A stretch of DNA of 64,000 bases from assembly GCF_001955535.1 (NCBI RefSeq), contig NZ_MPVN01000001.1, positions 372,001 through 436,000 of the forward strand, read 5' to 3'. Of this stretch, positions 45,192-54,310 are shown piece after piece (position 1 is the stretch's first letter; every line of letters starts with the position of its first letter). The notes beneath the pieces are model-generated. The model saw nothing but the letters and a program-made list of their open reading frames with translations, was not told the DNA's origin and ran no database searches. Position numbers and translations under genes: made by a program. The stretch comes from Paenibacillus sp. FSL H7-0326 (GTDB taxonomy: Bacteria; Bacillota; Bacilli; Paenibacillales; Paenibacillaceae).

Positions 45192-46073
45192 CTATTCCTT
45201 CATTCCGGAAGTTGCCATAGTTTCAATGATACGGCTCTGAGAAAAGACAAAGATCGTAATCGGAACACTCATCATAATGAGTGCAACAGCTGCACCAACA
45301 CCAGCTCTCGCTATTCCCCCTTGAATAATATTCGTTGTCGCAGAGGTCAGCGTCTTCAGGTTCTCACTATAGATAAATCCATTACCGTCGGTCCCCCACA
45401 GGATCTGAAACAGCAGAATAATAAGTGTGAGCCAAGCCGGCTTCACATTCGGCATAACAACCGACCAGAAGATTCGATACTCACTCGCCCCATCCATCTT
45501 CGCGGCTTCGATCAGTGCGTCCGGAATCTGCTCCATGAACTGCTTCATCAGATACAGTCCGAGCGGATAAGAAAAGGCCGGAATGATGACAGCCCAGTAC
45601 GTATCCACCCACCCCAGCCAGGACATGATCATATAGGTTGGGATGGCCGTAACTGCAGGGGTGAACATCAACGACAGTACGATCATCTGGAACATGATTT
45701 TGTTTCCAGGAAATTGATGCTTGGCAAGCGGGTAAGCAGCAGCAGAAGCCAGCAGAACGTGACCCACGATCCCCATCCCGGTAATAAATACCGTGTTAAA
45801 AATGTACCTTGTGAACGGCACCCATGAAGCACCCAGCAAGTTGATCAGATCTGCAAAATTATCCATCGTTGGATTTTTGACAAACAACGTCGGCGGAAAA
45901 ATAAAGATCTCATCCAATGGCTTGAAGGCGGCATTTATGGCATACACCAGCGGCAGCACCATGAAGGCACCTACAACTCCCAAGACAAGAAACAACGACA
46001 AGCTTCCCAGAAAGGAGCGATTGACTCTCTTAACTCTTTTTCTCCGGAATAGGCGATAGGGTATATTCATCAT
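45192..46073 (-). CDS. Carbohydrate ABC transporter permease (MalG type), pair 1
   Basis: A 293-residue CUT1 permease with six helices and the EAA loop IEAAKMDGASEYRIFWSVVM. The N-terminus RRKRVKRVNRS is strongly basic and cytosolic. AGGTGAA before the double ATG overlaps the end of the preceding permease gene. Forms the heterodimer with the MalF-type permease just upstream. Confidence 0.92.
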   Translation of the reverse strand: MMNIPYRLFRRKRVKRVNRSFLGSLSLFLVLGVVGAFMVLPLVYAINAAFKPLDEIFIFPPTLFVKNPTMDNFADLINLLGASWVPFTRYIFNTVFITGMGIVGHVLLASAAAYPLAKHQFPGNKIMFQMIVLSLMFTPAVTAIPTYMIMSWLGWVDTYWAVIIPAFSYPLGLYLMKQFMEQIPDALIEAAKMDGASEYRIFWSVVMPNVKPAWLTLIILLFQILWGTDGNGFIYSENLKTLTSATTNIIQGGIARAGVGAAVALIMMSVPITIFVFSQSRIIETMATSGMKE

Positions 46074-46075
46074 CT

Positions 46076-47044
46076 TTATTCACCTACTCTACGCAATAAT
46101 TTTTGGACAATGATGTTGGAGCCAATCATGATAATGAACAATACCGTTGCAATTGCCGATGCAAATCCCATCTCGAAGCGGATCGTGCCAAAATCCATCA
46201 AATGCGTCACAATCGTCTCTGCTGCATAATTGACGCTTGGGAATCCCGCTAGCTGAATGGACACATCGGATACGGCAAGGGAAGTTGTAATCTGAATAAC
46301 GGCACCGAACATCAGCTGGGGCTTCATTGAAGGCAGGGTAATATACCACAGCTCCTGCCATCGATTCTTAATCCCATCAACAGCGCCTGCCTCATACAGC
46401 GTCTTGTCAACGGTTTGAAGACCCGCAATAAAAGCTAGGAATCCCGTCCCAAGACTAAGCCACAGCTGAACCAGGATAATGATTGGCAGCACATAGGCTT
46501 CGGTTTTGAGCCATTGAATAGGCTCGAGCAGTATTCCAATCTCAATGAGCAATCCGTTAATGATCCCATAACGGTCCCCGGAGAAGATGAGCAGCCATAT
46601 GAAGAAGACATTCCCTGAGATGGAAGGAGCATAGAAGATCAGGGTCATGAAGGCCCGCCATTTGGGACTCAGCTCATTGATGATCCAGGCGAAGATAAAG
46701 CATGCAAAATAACTGACTGGTCCTGTAATGGCAGCAAATAGTAGTGTGTTCTTTAAGGCAATCAAGAAAATATCATCTTCAAGGAACAGCCGAGTATAAT
46801 TCTGCCATCCTACAAACTTTGGCATTTCGAGCATGTTGAAGTACGTAAAGCTGATAATAATGGAGAGAACAACTGGCAATACAGTGAACATCAGGAACAA
46901 AATCATATAGGGTGCCATCAGTATATATAAGTGCTTCTTTACTTTTATTTCCTTGATTACTCTGCCAAGTTTGCTGTCTCGAGGCGCCCGTTCGCCCTGT
47001 GGAGGGACTGTGCGAGTCTTGTTTTCAATCTGAATATTGGACAT
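46076..47044 (-). CDS. Carbohydrate ABC transporter permease (MalF type), pair 1
   Basis: A 322-residue permease with six helices, first helix LYILMAPYMILFLMF, and the EAA loop YEAGAVDGIKNRWQELWYIT. The N-terminal 35 residues are polar and cytosolic. GGGGGG precedes ATG. Lies 17 bases after the giant solute-binding protein gene in one operon. Confidence 0.92.
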   Translation of the reverse strand: MSNIQIENKTRTVPPQGERAPRDSKLGRVIKEIKVKKHLYILMAPYMILFLMFTVLPVVLSIIISFTYFNMLEMPKFVGWQNYTRLFLEDDIFLIALKNTLLFAAITGPVSYFACFIFAWIINELSPKWRAFMTLIFYAPSISGNVFFIWLLIFSGDRYGIINGLLIEIGILLEPIQWLKTEAYVLPIIILVQLWLSLGTGFLAFIAGLQTVDKTLYEAGAVDGIKNRWQELWYITLPSMKPQLMFGAVIQITTSLAVSDVSIQLAGFPSVNYAAETIVTHLMDFGTIRFEMGFASAIATVLFIIMIGSNIIVQKLLRRVGE

Positions 47045-47061
47045 ACACTTGTATCCCCCCT

Positions 47062-50007
47062 CTATTCCGTCAGACCAAATTCACTGCGCTTGGCACGAAT
47101 TTCATCCTGAATATATTGAACGTAATCCATCAGCGCTTCGCGCGGTTCAATCTGTCCATCTACCGTACGATAAAAAGCATTAATGAGATGTCGTCCTGTA
47201 AAGTAACCGCCCGGCACTTCCGGAATACCCTCTACCCATTCGAATCCGGCCTGCAGCTGATCAAAATCCTCAACTGGCCATGGCAGCTTCTCAAGTGCAT
47301 TAATATTCGCTGTCGGATATCTGGCAGCCGCGCCCATTAAGCCTTCCATCTCACGCCCAAATTTGACCTGTGTCTCCTCGCTGGTCCACCATTTCATATA
47401 CTCCCAAGCCGCTTCTTTATCTTCGGCACCTTCCAGCATAAGTACACCGCTTCCTCCGCTGGCTACAGAACGATTAATAGATCCATTCTCCAGCTCCGTT
47501 CCCGGAATTACGGTAAATCCCCACATACCGCGAATTTCTGGCGCAAAGACGGTCAATTGGTTATAGGTCGTGTAATCCGCAATGCCAATCGGCATTTCTC
47601 CTGTCCGAAAACGGTTCGCAAAGTCATATTCTCGTTCCAGCTTGTAATCCGTATAGAACTCCGTCCATTGCTTAAAGGCATCAATGCCGATCTGGGAATC
47701 GAGGTCCGATTCCTTGCCTCCATCCCGATAGAATTCTCCTTCCGTCTGGAAGAGCAGCATCGAATATACGGAGTTCGGAGGTACGTTCTCTCCGGGATAG
47801 CTTGGCTGCACGACCAGCGGCAGGCCAAAATCCATATGGTTCTTATCCAGCACAGAGAGAAGACTCCATACTTCATCCCACGTCTGAGGTACTTCGAGTC
47901 CCAACTCATTCAATACATCCTTACGATAAAACAGCATGTTGAACGTCTGTGTTTCAGGAAGCGCATATACGCCATCCTCATACGTGTATGGAACTAGAGC
48001 ACTGTCACGGAATCTTGCAGCCACCTCGTCATAATCCGAAAATACAGATATATCTGCAGCTGCATTACGCATCGCATAGTTGACAGGTATGTCATTTCCC
48101 ATTTGCATGGCGACATCCGGGCCTTGACCGGATAAGGTGGCAGGCAGCAAGGAGCCCATTGGAACCAGCTTCAGATTAACCTGAATTCCTGTCTCTGGAG
48201 TGAATGTCTCATCAATCATGGATTTGATCGTATTCGCCTGGTCTCGGCCACTTCCGATCCATACCGTGACCGTTCGCCCCTCCTCTGATTCGCTCGCTAC
48301 ACTCCCGATGGAATCATAATCAATGAAGAAGGAATAGAAGAAGGTTACAATTTCATGCCACATTTCCGCGAACCAGCTGCTTCCCTTATTAGAAATCGTT
48401 TGATCTGATGAAGCTATGTAGATAGAATCGATCTCAAGCGGCTGCTCTCTTATTTGCTGGAGCCATGTACCGAGACCGCCAGTATTGGTCTTGTAGGCCT
48501 GTAGTCGTCTAGGAATCGTATCCGGATCATCGACCATTTCATCAAGCTGCAATGACATCGTTTTTAATAATGCGTCCTGATCTCCGCTGCCTGGAGACAA
48601 CACTCTTAGCTGTGCTCCGACTTGCTTCAATCGTTCGCTCTCCCTGCTGAACACTTCGAGCAGATCAGGAATCCGTTCATCGACTCGGTAATCCCGCACT
48701 TCATCAGGGGCCGTACCTGTGATCATCAAAATTTTGCGGTACATGGAGTTCAGTTCGATAAGGCTATCCTCTACCTCGCGTATAAGCGGTGCAAACTCGC
48801 CTAGTGTGACCTCCATACGAATGGTGTTCGTGCCAGCCTTCAAATGATACAAATACGGCTCTTTGAATTCATCTTCCATGATTCGCATTTCGTAGCCATT
48901 CTCGTATCGAAAAGGAATTCTGCTCATTTCTTCGAAAGGAATTTCACCATTAATTGTCAGCTTTCTCGTTGAATAGATCCCTCTTACAAAATTCTGCTTG
49001 GTGTTAAAGGCGAGTTTATACAATCCTTCCTTCGGCACCTCGACCTCCCATTCAATCCACTGACCTGGGATCCGCCAGTTATACCCGCCGATCGTGTTCA
49101 CTTTTGACAGCTTCGGACTGTATGGATAGGTAGCCGGGCTGGATCGATCCATCAGCGGATATAGGGTTGGGGAAGATTTCGCTGTGGCGTCCTCTGCCTG
49201 CAGCTCAATGAGTACTCCTGCTGGTGAATCCACTCCTTCAGATGTCTTCAAGCCTGCATATTGTTCATACGCGGCCGGCTCCTCATACTTGTGAAGCGTA
49301 AGCTCCTTGATGATCACCGGCTCACGTTGCGCAATTAACGATAAGGTATGTGTCCCTTGACTGAAATAAAATGCAAAGGGCTCCTCATAGTAACCGTTAG
49401 AATCCTTAAGCATCGTCGTTTGCCAATCCGGTGTCTCATGCTGCTGAGGACGAAGATCATTGCCTCGATTATCCTGTTCTATCTCGGGCTTCAGATTGTC
49501 CCATACCCGGTCCATTTGAATGAAAGCCGCCTCACGAAATGGAAGCTCCCCATCAATGAGCAGACTTCGTTCGATGGCTGAGCTCTTGCCTTCGATTGGA
49601 TAATAAGTGGATGAAATATAGTATAGGCCAGCTGTTTCGACCTTAAATGTCCATTCCAAAGTGCTGTCTTCCCCTGTTTTTATCGATTGTCCTGAGGCTC
49701 CCTCTGCATTTGAAACGATTTCTGAGCCCTCCCCCTCAAGAGAGCTTACCTTCGCTGCATCCAATATGATGGATTGGTCAGGGTAAGATGCCTGCTCATA
49801 CTTTTTAATATATTCGCTGTAAGATTCATCTTTGGTCAGAATCAGATCTTGTGACAACAGGGGGGCTTGCTCCGTAGATTGAAGCATCGAAGCATTCTCA
49901 TCGGCAGCGACAGTTCCTATGCCTGAAGCAGAGAACATCACAGTGGAGCCGACCGCAAATACCAGTATCACTTTTAACCATGTTTGCACACGCATCAGCG
50001 GATTCAA
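47062..50007 (-). CDS. Giant extracellular solute-binding protein with N-terminal carbohydrate-binding-like modules
   Basis: A 981-residue exported protein. After a signal helix (VILVFAVGSTVMFSAS) come two CBM6/35-like beta-sandwich repeats, about residues 80-240 (WTFKVETAGLYYISSTYY) and 270-405 (WIEWEVEVPKEGLYKLAFN). A helical region of about 180 residues follows, with a hydrophobic patch, EIVTFFYSFFIDYDS. Residues from about 600 are a family-1 sugar-binding protein (TVTVWIGSGRDQ, GQGPDVAMQMGN, MWGFTVIPGT). No lipobox is seen. The start TTG 50007 follows AGGGAGG by eight bases. Ordinary family members are about 430 residues, so it is roughly twice the usual size. Confidence 0.85.
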   Translation of the reverse strand: MNPLMRVQTWLKVILVFAVGSTVMFSASGIGTVAADENASMLQSTEQAPLLSQDLILTKDESYSEYIKKYEQASYPDQSIILDAAKVSSLEGEGSEIVSNAEGASGQSIKTGEDSTLEWTFKVETAGLYYISSTYYPIEGKSSAIERSLLIDGELPFREAAFIQMDRVWDNLKPEIEQDNRGNDLRPQQHETPDWQTTMLKDSNGYYEEPFAFYFSQGTHTLSLIAQREPVIIKELTLHKYEEPAAYEQYAGLKTSEGVDSPAGVLIELQAEDATAKSSPTLYPLMDRSSPATYPYSPKLSKVNTIGGYNWRIPGQWIEWEVEVPKEGLYKLAFNTKQNFVRGIYSTRKLTINGEIPFEEMSRIPFRYENGYEMRIMEDEFKEPYLYHLKAGTNTIRMEVTLGEFAPLIREVEDSLIELNSMYRKILMITGTAPDEVRDYRVDERIPDLLEVFSRESERLKQVGAQLRVLSPGSGDQDALLKTMSLQLDEMVDDPDTIPRRLQAYKTNTGGLGTWLQQIREQPLEIDSIYIASSDQTISNKGSSWFAEMWHEIVTFFYSFFIDYDSIGSVASESEEGRTVTVWIGSGRDQANTIKSMIDETFTPETGIQVNLKLVPMGSLLPATLSGQGPDVAMQMGNDIPVNYAMRNAAADISVFSDYDEVAARFRDSALVPYTYEDGVYALPETQTFNMLFYRKDVLNELGLEVPQTWDEVWSLLSVLDKNHMDFGLPLVVQPSYPGENVPPNSVYSMLLFQTEGEFYRDGGKESDLDSQIGIDAFKQWTEFYTDYKLEREYDFANRFRTGEMPIGIADYTTYNQLTVFAPEIRGMWGFTVIPGTELENGSINRSVASGGSGVLMLEGAEDKEAAWEYMKWWTSEETQVKFGREMEGLMGAAARYPTANINALEKLPWPVEDFDQLQAGFEWVEGIPEVPGGYFTGRHLINAFYRTVDGQIEPREALMDYVQYIQDEIRAKRSEFGLTE

Positions 50008-50070
50008 TTCGCACGCCTCCCTACTACCATAGGCAGCATAATTCATTTCCTTTATAGTAAACTTAATAAA

Positions 50071-50113
50071 GAGAGGGACAGGGCATTGTGTATCATAAAA
50101 CCCTGCCCCTCTC
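50071..50113 (-). other. Intercistronic stem-loop between the two SBP genes
   Basis: GAGAGGGACAGGG and CCCTGCCCCTCTC form a 13-base stem with one mismatch, followed by TTTATTAAG on the minus strand. It likely lets the lipoprotein SBP be made in excess over the downstream transporter genes, a common arrangement. Confidence 0.6.
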
Positions 50114-50135
50114 CAGCTTCAATGGATAAAACCAA

Positions 50136-51563
50136 TTATTTATTTTGTGCTTCGAGCTTATCGATTGATGCCTGAGCCTGCTGCTTATATTTCTCCGCAG
50201 CCGAAGCCACGGAAGCGTTCTCAACAAGAACATCAGCAACGAAGCTGTAATACGGATACTCTGGATAAGCCTCGTCAAGCGATACCAAGCCAGTGCCTGT
50301 AATGTTTTCTCTTATAATGCGGATGTCATCTTCGTAGGAGTAGAGGCTTTCTAAGTAGTTCTGGGAAGGATACTCCTCCAGCTGTGGAACATCGTACAAT
50401 TCCTCGAAGATCTGATATACAAGTGCCGGATCCTTCACACCTTTCGGGATGAAGTAAGCATTCAGAGCCGTATCTCCATAGGTGACTTCAGGATTACCTT
50501 GAGGTCCGATCGGATATGGAACAACACCAATTTCAAAATTAATATCGCCGATTTGCCATTGTGCAGCGTGGAACATCGCAATATCGCCGTCCTTGAAAGT
50601 GTCTGTTTCTTCCCACAGTGTCTTGTCTCCCGATTTCACTTTGACCACGTTATTGTTGTACAGTGACGCCAGATATTCTATCGCTTCAATCGTACGAGGG
50701 TCGGTGAGACCTTCAGTTGCCTTCGTCTCGTCTCCTGCTGGATCGAGCACTGTATTACCGCCATTTGCCACGATCAGATTGCGTCCGACCTGAGCGGACC
50801 AGCCGGAGAAGCCCCAAGTGTCCATTTTTCCATCATTGTTTGTGTCCTTTGTGGCCTGCTTGGCGATCTCAAGCATCTTATCCCAGGTCCATTCGCCTTT
50901 GTCGTATAATTCTTGAAGATCAGGGAGTCCAAGTTCTTCGAATAAATCTCTGTTGTAGTGAATTCCTACGCCGCCGTTACTCGGCATGCCGCCGTAGAAA
51001 CCGTATTGCTCTCCAAGTAATGCTGGCCCGGCATTCGCTAAGCGCTGATCCGTGTTAATGCTGGATTCTGGTGTTGTAAATTCCGAGATTTTGTGAAGCT
51101 GGCCTTTCTGAATGGCAGGAAGTGCTGCTTTGTATTCGAGGTAGGTGATATCAGCGAGAGGCTCTCCCGCCAATACGGAGGCTGTGAATTTTTCCATGTA
51201 TTCTTCATAAGGTATATTAACGAATTCGAACTTGACGTTGTATTTCTCTTCTGTCTTCTTCAGCTGTTCAACCAAAGCCTTGCCTTGTGCATCTGTATCT
51301 GTCGGTGTGAGATCCCACCAGGCTGAGAGCTTGATGACCCGTCCGCCTAAATCGGGCACGTCTTCGGCAACTGCTTCTTCCGTATTTTCAGTATCCGTTT
51401 CGGCAGCTGGTTCTGTATCATTACCGCCAGAAGCTTCCGTATTCGTTTCAGGAGTCGTCTCTGGAGCAGCAGCTGGTGTGTCTGCCCCCCCTCCAGAACA
51501 CGCTGCCAAAAAGATGAACGTGAACACCATCAACAAACTTAAAAGCGCTTTCATTTTTCTCAT
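50136..51563 (-). CDS. Sugar ABC transporter substrate-binding lipoprotein
   Basis: A 475-residue lipoprotein of the family-1 solute-binding type. The lipobox is FLAAC with Cys22. A Thr/Glu/Ala-rich linker (about 25-70) leads to the binding domain with IKLSAWWDLTPTD, PLADITYLEYKA, GMPSNGGVGIHYNRDLF, WTWDKMLEIAKQ and NDGKMDTWGFSG. It is first in the transporter operon, behind a good promoter, and is the likely capture protein for manno-oligosaccharides. GGGGAGGG precedes ATG. Confidence 0.92.
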   Translation of the reverse strand: MRKMKALLSLLMVFTFIFLAACSGGGADTPAAAPETTPETNTEASGGNDTEPAAETDTENTEEAVAEDVPDLGGRVIKLSAWWDLTPTDTDAQGKALVEQLKKTEEKYNVKFEFVNIPYEEYMEKFTASVLAGEPLADITYLEYKAALPAIQKGQLHKISEFTTPESSINTDQRLANAGPALLGEQYGFYGGMPSNGGVGIHYNRDLFEELGLPDLQELYDKGEWTWDKMLEIAKQATKDTNNDGKMDTWGFSGWSAQVGRNLIVANGGNTVLDPAGDETKATEGLTDPRTIEAIEYLASLYNNNVVKVKSGDKTLWEETDTFKDGDIAMFHAAQWQIGDINFEIGVVPYPIGPQGNPEVTYGDTALNAYFIPKGVKDPALVYQIFEELYDVPQLEEYPSQNYLESLYSYEDDIRIIRENITGTGLVSLDEAYPEYPYYSFVADVLVENASVASAAEKYKQQAQASIDKLEAQNK

Positions 51564-51935
51564 TGAAAAATACCCTCCCCTTTAAATTCATCAAGTTTGC
51601 TGTCTGCATGCGCTGTCTGACGTGTCTGCTGTTTCATGCTGTAAATGACCACCACCCGTTATGTTAATGCAATCAATTTACAAAACAACAATAACATCTC
51701 ATGGTAAAATCAGTCAAACACTTTTTTGTTTAATTCAACTTTTGTTATTTATATGTTATTTTATTTAGGGTATTGTTTTATATTTTATGCTGAATATGTT
51801 GGATATATGATTTGCTTCTCTGCTATTACCAATCGAGGGGCACTCGTTGAAGAAGTAAAAAAAGCCGTCCTAATGGCAGACCCATCAGTACAGCTTATTT
51901 ATCAATTCATTTCAGGATTTAGCATCTTTTCGGGG
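51564..51935 (-). promoter_or_regulatory. Control region of the mannan transporter operon
   Basis: This 370-base gap holds no credible gene. On the minus strand TTGACT (51712-51717) and TATTGT (51688-51693), 18 bases apart, form a good promoter. A TTTTGTTAT copy at 51740-51748 is followed by ATGTTATTTTA, and an imperfect palindrome, TGTTAATGCAATCAATTTAC, begins at 51662 just downstream of the start point. These are candidate LacI-family operator elements. Confidence 0.5.
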
Positions 51936-53006
51936 CTAGTTATTGCTGACAGCTGCATCTGCGGCTCCTCTTGCCGGAATGCTCAGCTGATTCCGTATAA
52001 CCAATTCTGCTGCCAGCTGCTTCTTCTCCATCGGCGCCTCCGGATTGGCAATTCGCCACAGCATTTGATCTACAGCTCGCATGCCAAGCATTTTTTTATT
52101 CACATGCACGGTTACAGCAATGCTATGAAGATCATTGATATGATCAAATCCCGTAACCAAGCACTCCTCCGGAGTCTTAATCCCATGCCTGCTGAGCTGT
52201 TCAATCAGATCCAGCGCAGTTGCATCATTCATACACACGAACACCTCAGGCAGTGTACCCTGCATGTCTGTTAAAGCCTGCCCTATATCCTCGAAAGTTC
52301 CCTTGAGGAGCTTCTCATTCTGATTACATGCAATACCATATTGTTCCAACACAAGTCGAAATACGGTCCAGCGTTCAAAAAAGCTGTAAGCCTCTGTCTT
52401 GTTGCCTACAAACTGATAGCTTCTAAATCCCTTTGTTACAAGGAGCTGCATCAATTCTCGCATACTTGTCTGATTATCCGTGAAGATCATATCACAGCCT
52501 AACGACGCATCCATATGATCAATCATGACAACCGGAATTTCCAGCTTGTGCAGTTCAAATAAGCTTGCGGACGAGACCGCCCCCACCGTTATTGTACCTC
52601 TAATCGCCTCTGGATTAAGGAGAGAGAATAAATGATCATGTGACGGCTCGGTTACCGTCAGGATGTCGAGTCCATATTCATTAAGCTGGGTTGTTACTCC
52701 CTCCAGTATGGGTCCCCAGTAGGCTGAGTCATAATTCTGAAATCTAACATTTGGAAAAAGAACGAGAATCGTGCCCCGGTTCCTTGATTCTTTGTTAATC
52801 TGGCCAGCGTCTCCTGATCTAGCTGCGGAACTGTCGGAAACAGAGATTGGCATGTGATTGTAATAACCAAGCTGTTCTGCCACATGTACGATTAACTCAC
52901 GTGTCCGCTCGCTGACACCTGGTTTGCCAGCTAAAGTACGTGAAACCGAGAATTTGGATACACCTGCCTGGTTGGCAATTTGCTGAATGGTAACCTTTTT
53001 ACGCAT
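51936..53006 (-). CDS. LacI-family transcriptional regulator, copy 1
   Basis: A 356-residue regulator with the N-terminal helix-turn-helix VTIQQIANQAGVSKFSVSRT and a periplasmic-binding-protein-like effector domain (ILVLFPNVRFQNYDSAYWGP, VFVCMNDATALDLI, VTGFDHINDL). AGGTGAT precedes ATG. It lies directly upstream of the transporter operon on the same strand and is closely similar to the next gene in domain order and many motifs. The likely effector is a manno- or gluco-oligosaccharide. Confidence 0.91.
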   Translation of the reverse strand: MRKKVTIQQIANQAGVSKFSVSRTLAGKPGVSERTRELIVHVAEQLGYYNHMPISVSDSSAARSGDAGQINKESRNRGTILVLFPNVRFQNYDSAYWGPILEGVTTQLNEYGLDILTVTEPSHDHLFSLLNPEAIRGTITVGAVSSASLFELHKLEIPVVMIDHMDASLGCDMIFTDNQTSMRELMQLLVTKGFRSYQFVGNKTEAYSFFERWTVFRLVLEQYGIACNQNEKLLKGTFEDIGQALTDMQGTLPEVFVCMNDATALDLIEQLSRHGIKTPEECLVTGFDHINDLHSIAVTVHVNKKMLGMRAVDQMLWRIANPEAPMEKKQLAAELVIRNQLSIPARGAADAAVSNN

Positions 53007-53075
53007 GCTATCACCTATGCTTCCGTCTGCAGTATCTACTTCTGCTCTATATTAGCATAATATCGACCTAAACCA

Positions 53076-53119
53076 AACATTAAATGTTATTCCTATATCA
53101 TAACAAATCATAACAAAAT
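53076..53119. promoter_or_regulatory. Palindrome and repeats ahead of LacI copy 1
   Basis: AACATT-A-AATGTT at 53076-53088 is a perfect 13-base palindrome. It is followed by two direct copies of CATAACAAA (at about 53099 and 53109). The ATAACAAA core is shared with the inverted repeat before the beta-mannosidase, so self-regulation through a common operator is plausible. Confidence 0.4.
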
Positions 53120-53142
53120 CTTAATCCAGATAAAAATCTATC

Positions 53143-53191
53143 AAAAAAAGCATATCTCTCTCAACCAAAAACGGTTAAAGCAGGGATATGC
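53143..53191 (-). terminator. Terminator of LacI copy 2
   Basis: GCATATC (53150) and GATATGC (to 53191) pair, with an inner AACC/GGTT stem, and seven T follow on the minus strand. Confidence 0.75.
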
Positions 53192-53202
53192 CAAAGATCA
53201 TC

Positions 53203-54243
53203 CTATTTTGTTAATGCATAATGGTCTCTATGGATCAGATCAGCCTGTATCAATAGTCTCTCATATGGGGATTCAGGATGAGACAGCCTCCATATCAACT
53301 GATCTACCGCTCTCTTGCCAAGAAGAGCTTTGTTTACATCGACGGTTGCCAGTATCGGCTGATCTGTTTCCACATTATCGAAACCCGTTACCGCACAGCT
53401 ATCCGGTACAGATCGTCCTAATTTATGTAACTCCTCAATGACAAAACGTGCTGTAATATCATTTACACAGACAAACACTTCTGGTAATTCCTCCGGCGGG
53501 ATCTCATGGATGGAGTGTATCATGTCTATATCATCCAGATATCCGAGCAGAGACTCCTTCTGAGGACATTTAATTCCATGCTCGTCCAGCGCCATACGAT
53601 AGGCAGTCCACCGGTCCATAAAGCTAGGTGCTTCCTTAATATTCCCAACAAATTGAAACTTCCGATAGCCTTTGCCGATGAGGCCATTCATCATTTCCCG
53701 CATCAGAGTAATATTATCGCTGAATATCGTATCACAGTGAAATACCGGCTCAATATGATCGACCATCACTACAGGAATTTGAAGTCTTTGGAATTCCAGC
53801 AGCAACGAGACAGACACGGTTCCCACCGTAATAATCCCTTGTATTGCATCAGGATTCAATAAAGAAAATATCTTCTCTGAAGAAGGCTCGGTCAGCGTCA
53901 AGATGTCATGACCCATCTCATTTAACCGCGCTGAAATGCCTTCAAATACAGGTCCCCAATAGAGTGAATCCATGTTCTGGTATCGGATGTTAGGAAAAAG
54001 CACAACGATCGTTCCGGTTCCTTTACGGTGATCGGTTATATATTGTTCTTTGGGTGATTCACCATTCGCTGGCTTGCCAAGTCCCGCGGTATTCTTGAAA
54101 TAACCAAGCTGTCCAGCAGTGCGAATAATCATTTCCCGCGTCGTCTCGCTTACTCCGCTCTTTCCAGTCAACGCTCTGGACACGGCAAACTTGGAAACGC
54201 CTGCTGCATCAGCGATTTGCTGCATTGTAACTTTGTTCCGCAT
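53203..54243 (-). CDS. LacI-family transcriptional regulator, copy 2
   Basis: A 346-residue LacI protein with VTMQQIADAAGVSKFAVSRA and an effector domain carrying TIVVLFPNIRYQNMDSLYWG, VFVCVNDITARFVI and VTGFDNVETD. These match copy 1 nearly segment by segment, so the two are tandem paralogs. AGGTGA precedes ATG. It has its own terminator, and no sugar gene lies immediately between it and the GntR gene, so it probably also governs the mannan locus or a distant target. Confidence 0.91.
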   Translation of the reverse strand: MRNKVTMQQIADAAGVSKFAVSRALTGKSGVSETTREMIIRTAGQLGYFKNTAGLGKPANGESPKEQYITDHRKGTGTIVVLFPNIRYQNMDSLYWGPVFEGISARLNEMGHDILTLTEPSSEKIFSLLNPDAIQGIITVGTVSVSLLLEFQRLQIPVVMVDHIEPVFHCDTIFSDNITLMREMMNGLIGKGYRKFQFVGNIKEAPSFMDRWTAYRMALDEHGIKCPQKESLLGYLDDIDMIHSIHEIPPEELPEVFVCVNDITARFVIEELHKLGRSVPDSCAVTGFDNVETDQPILATVDVNKALLGKRAVDQLIWRLSHPESPYERLLIQADLIHRDHYALTK

Positions 54244-54310
54244 TTTTTCACCTGTTTTCTAGTGTAAAGATATAGGTCATCTTATCATAATCCGGAGGAA
54301 AAATGCCATG

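Noticed and set aside
45321-45827. 168-codon plus-strand frame opposite permease pair 1
   Set aside because: Antisense to a well-supported permease; rich in Arg, His and Gln with no domain or ribosome site.
51726-52274. 182-codon open frame on the plus strand across the SBP promoter and LacI end
   Set aside because: No ribosome site; the second half is antisense to LacI copy 1 with no recognisable domain, and the first half is AT-rich promoter sequence.
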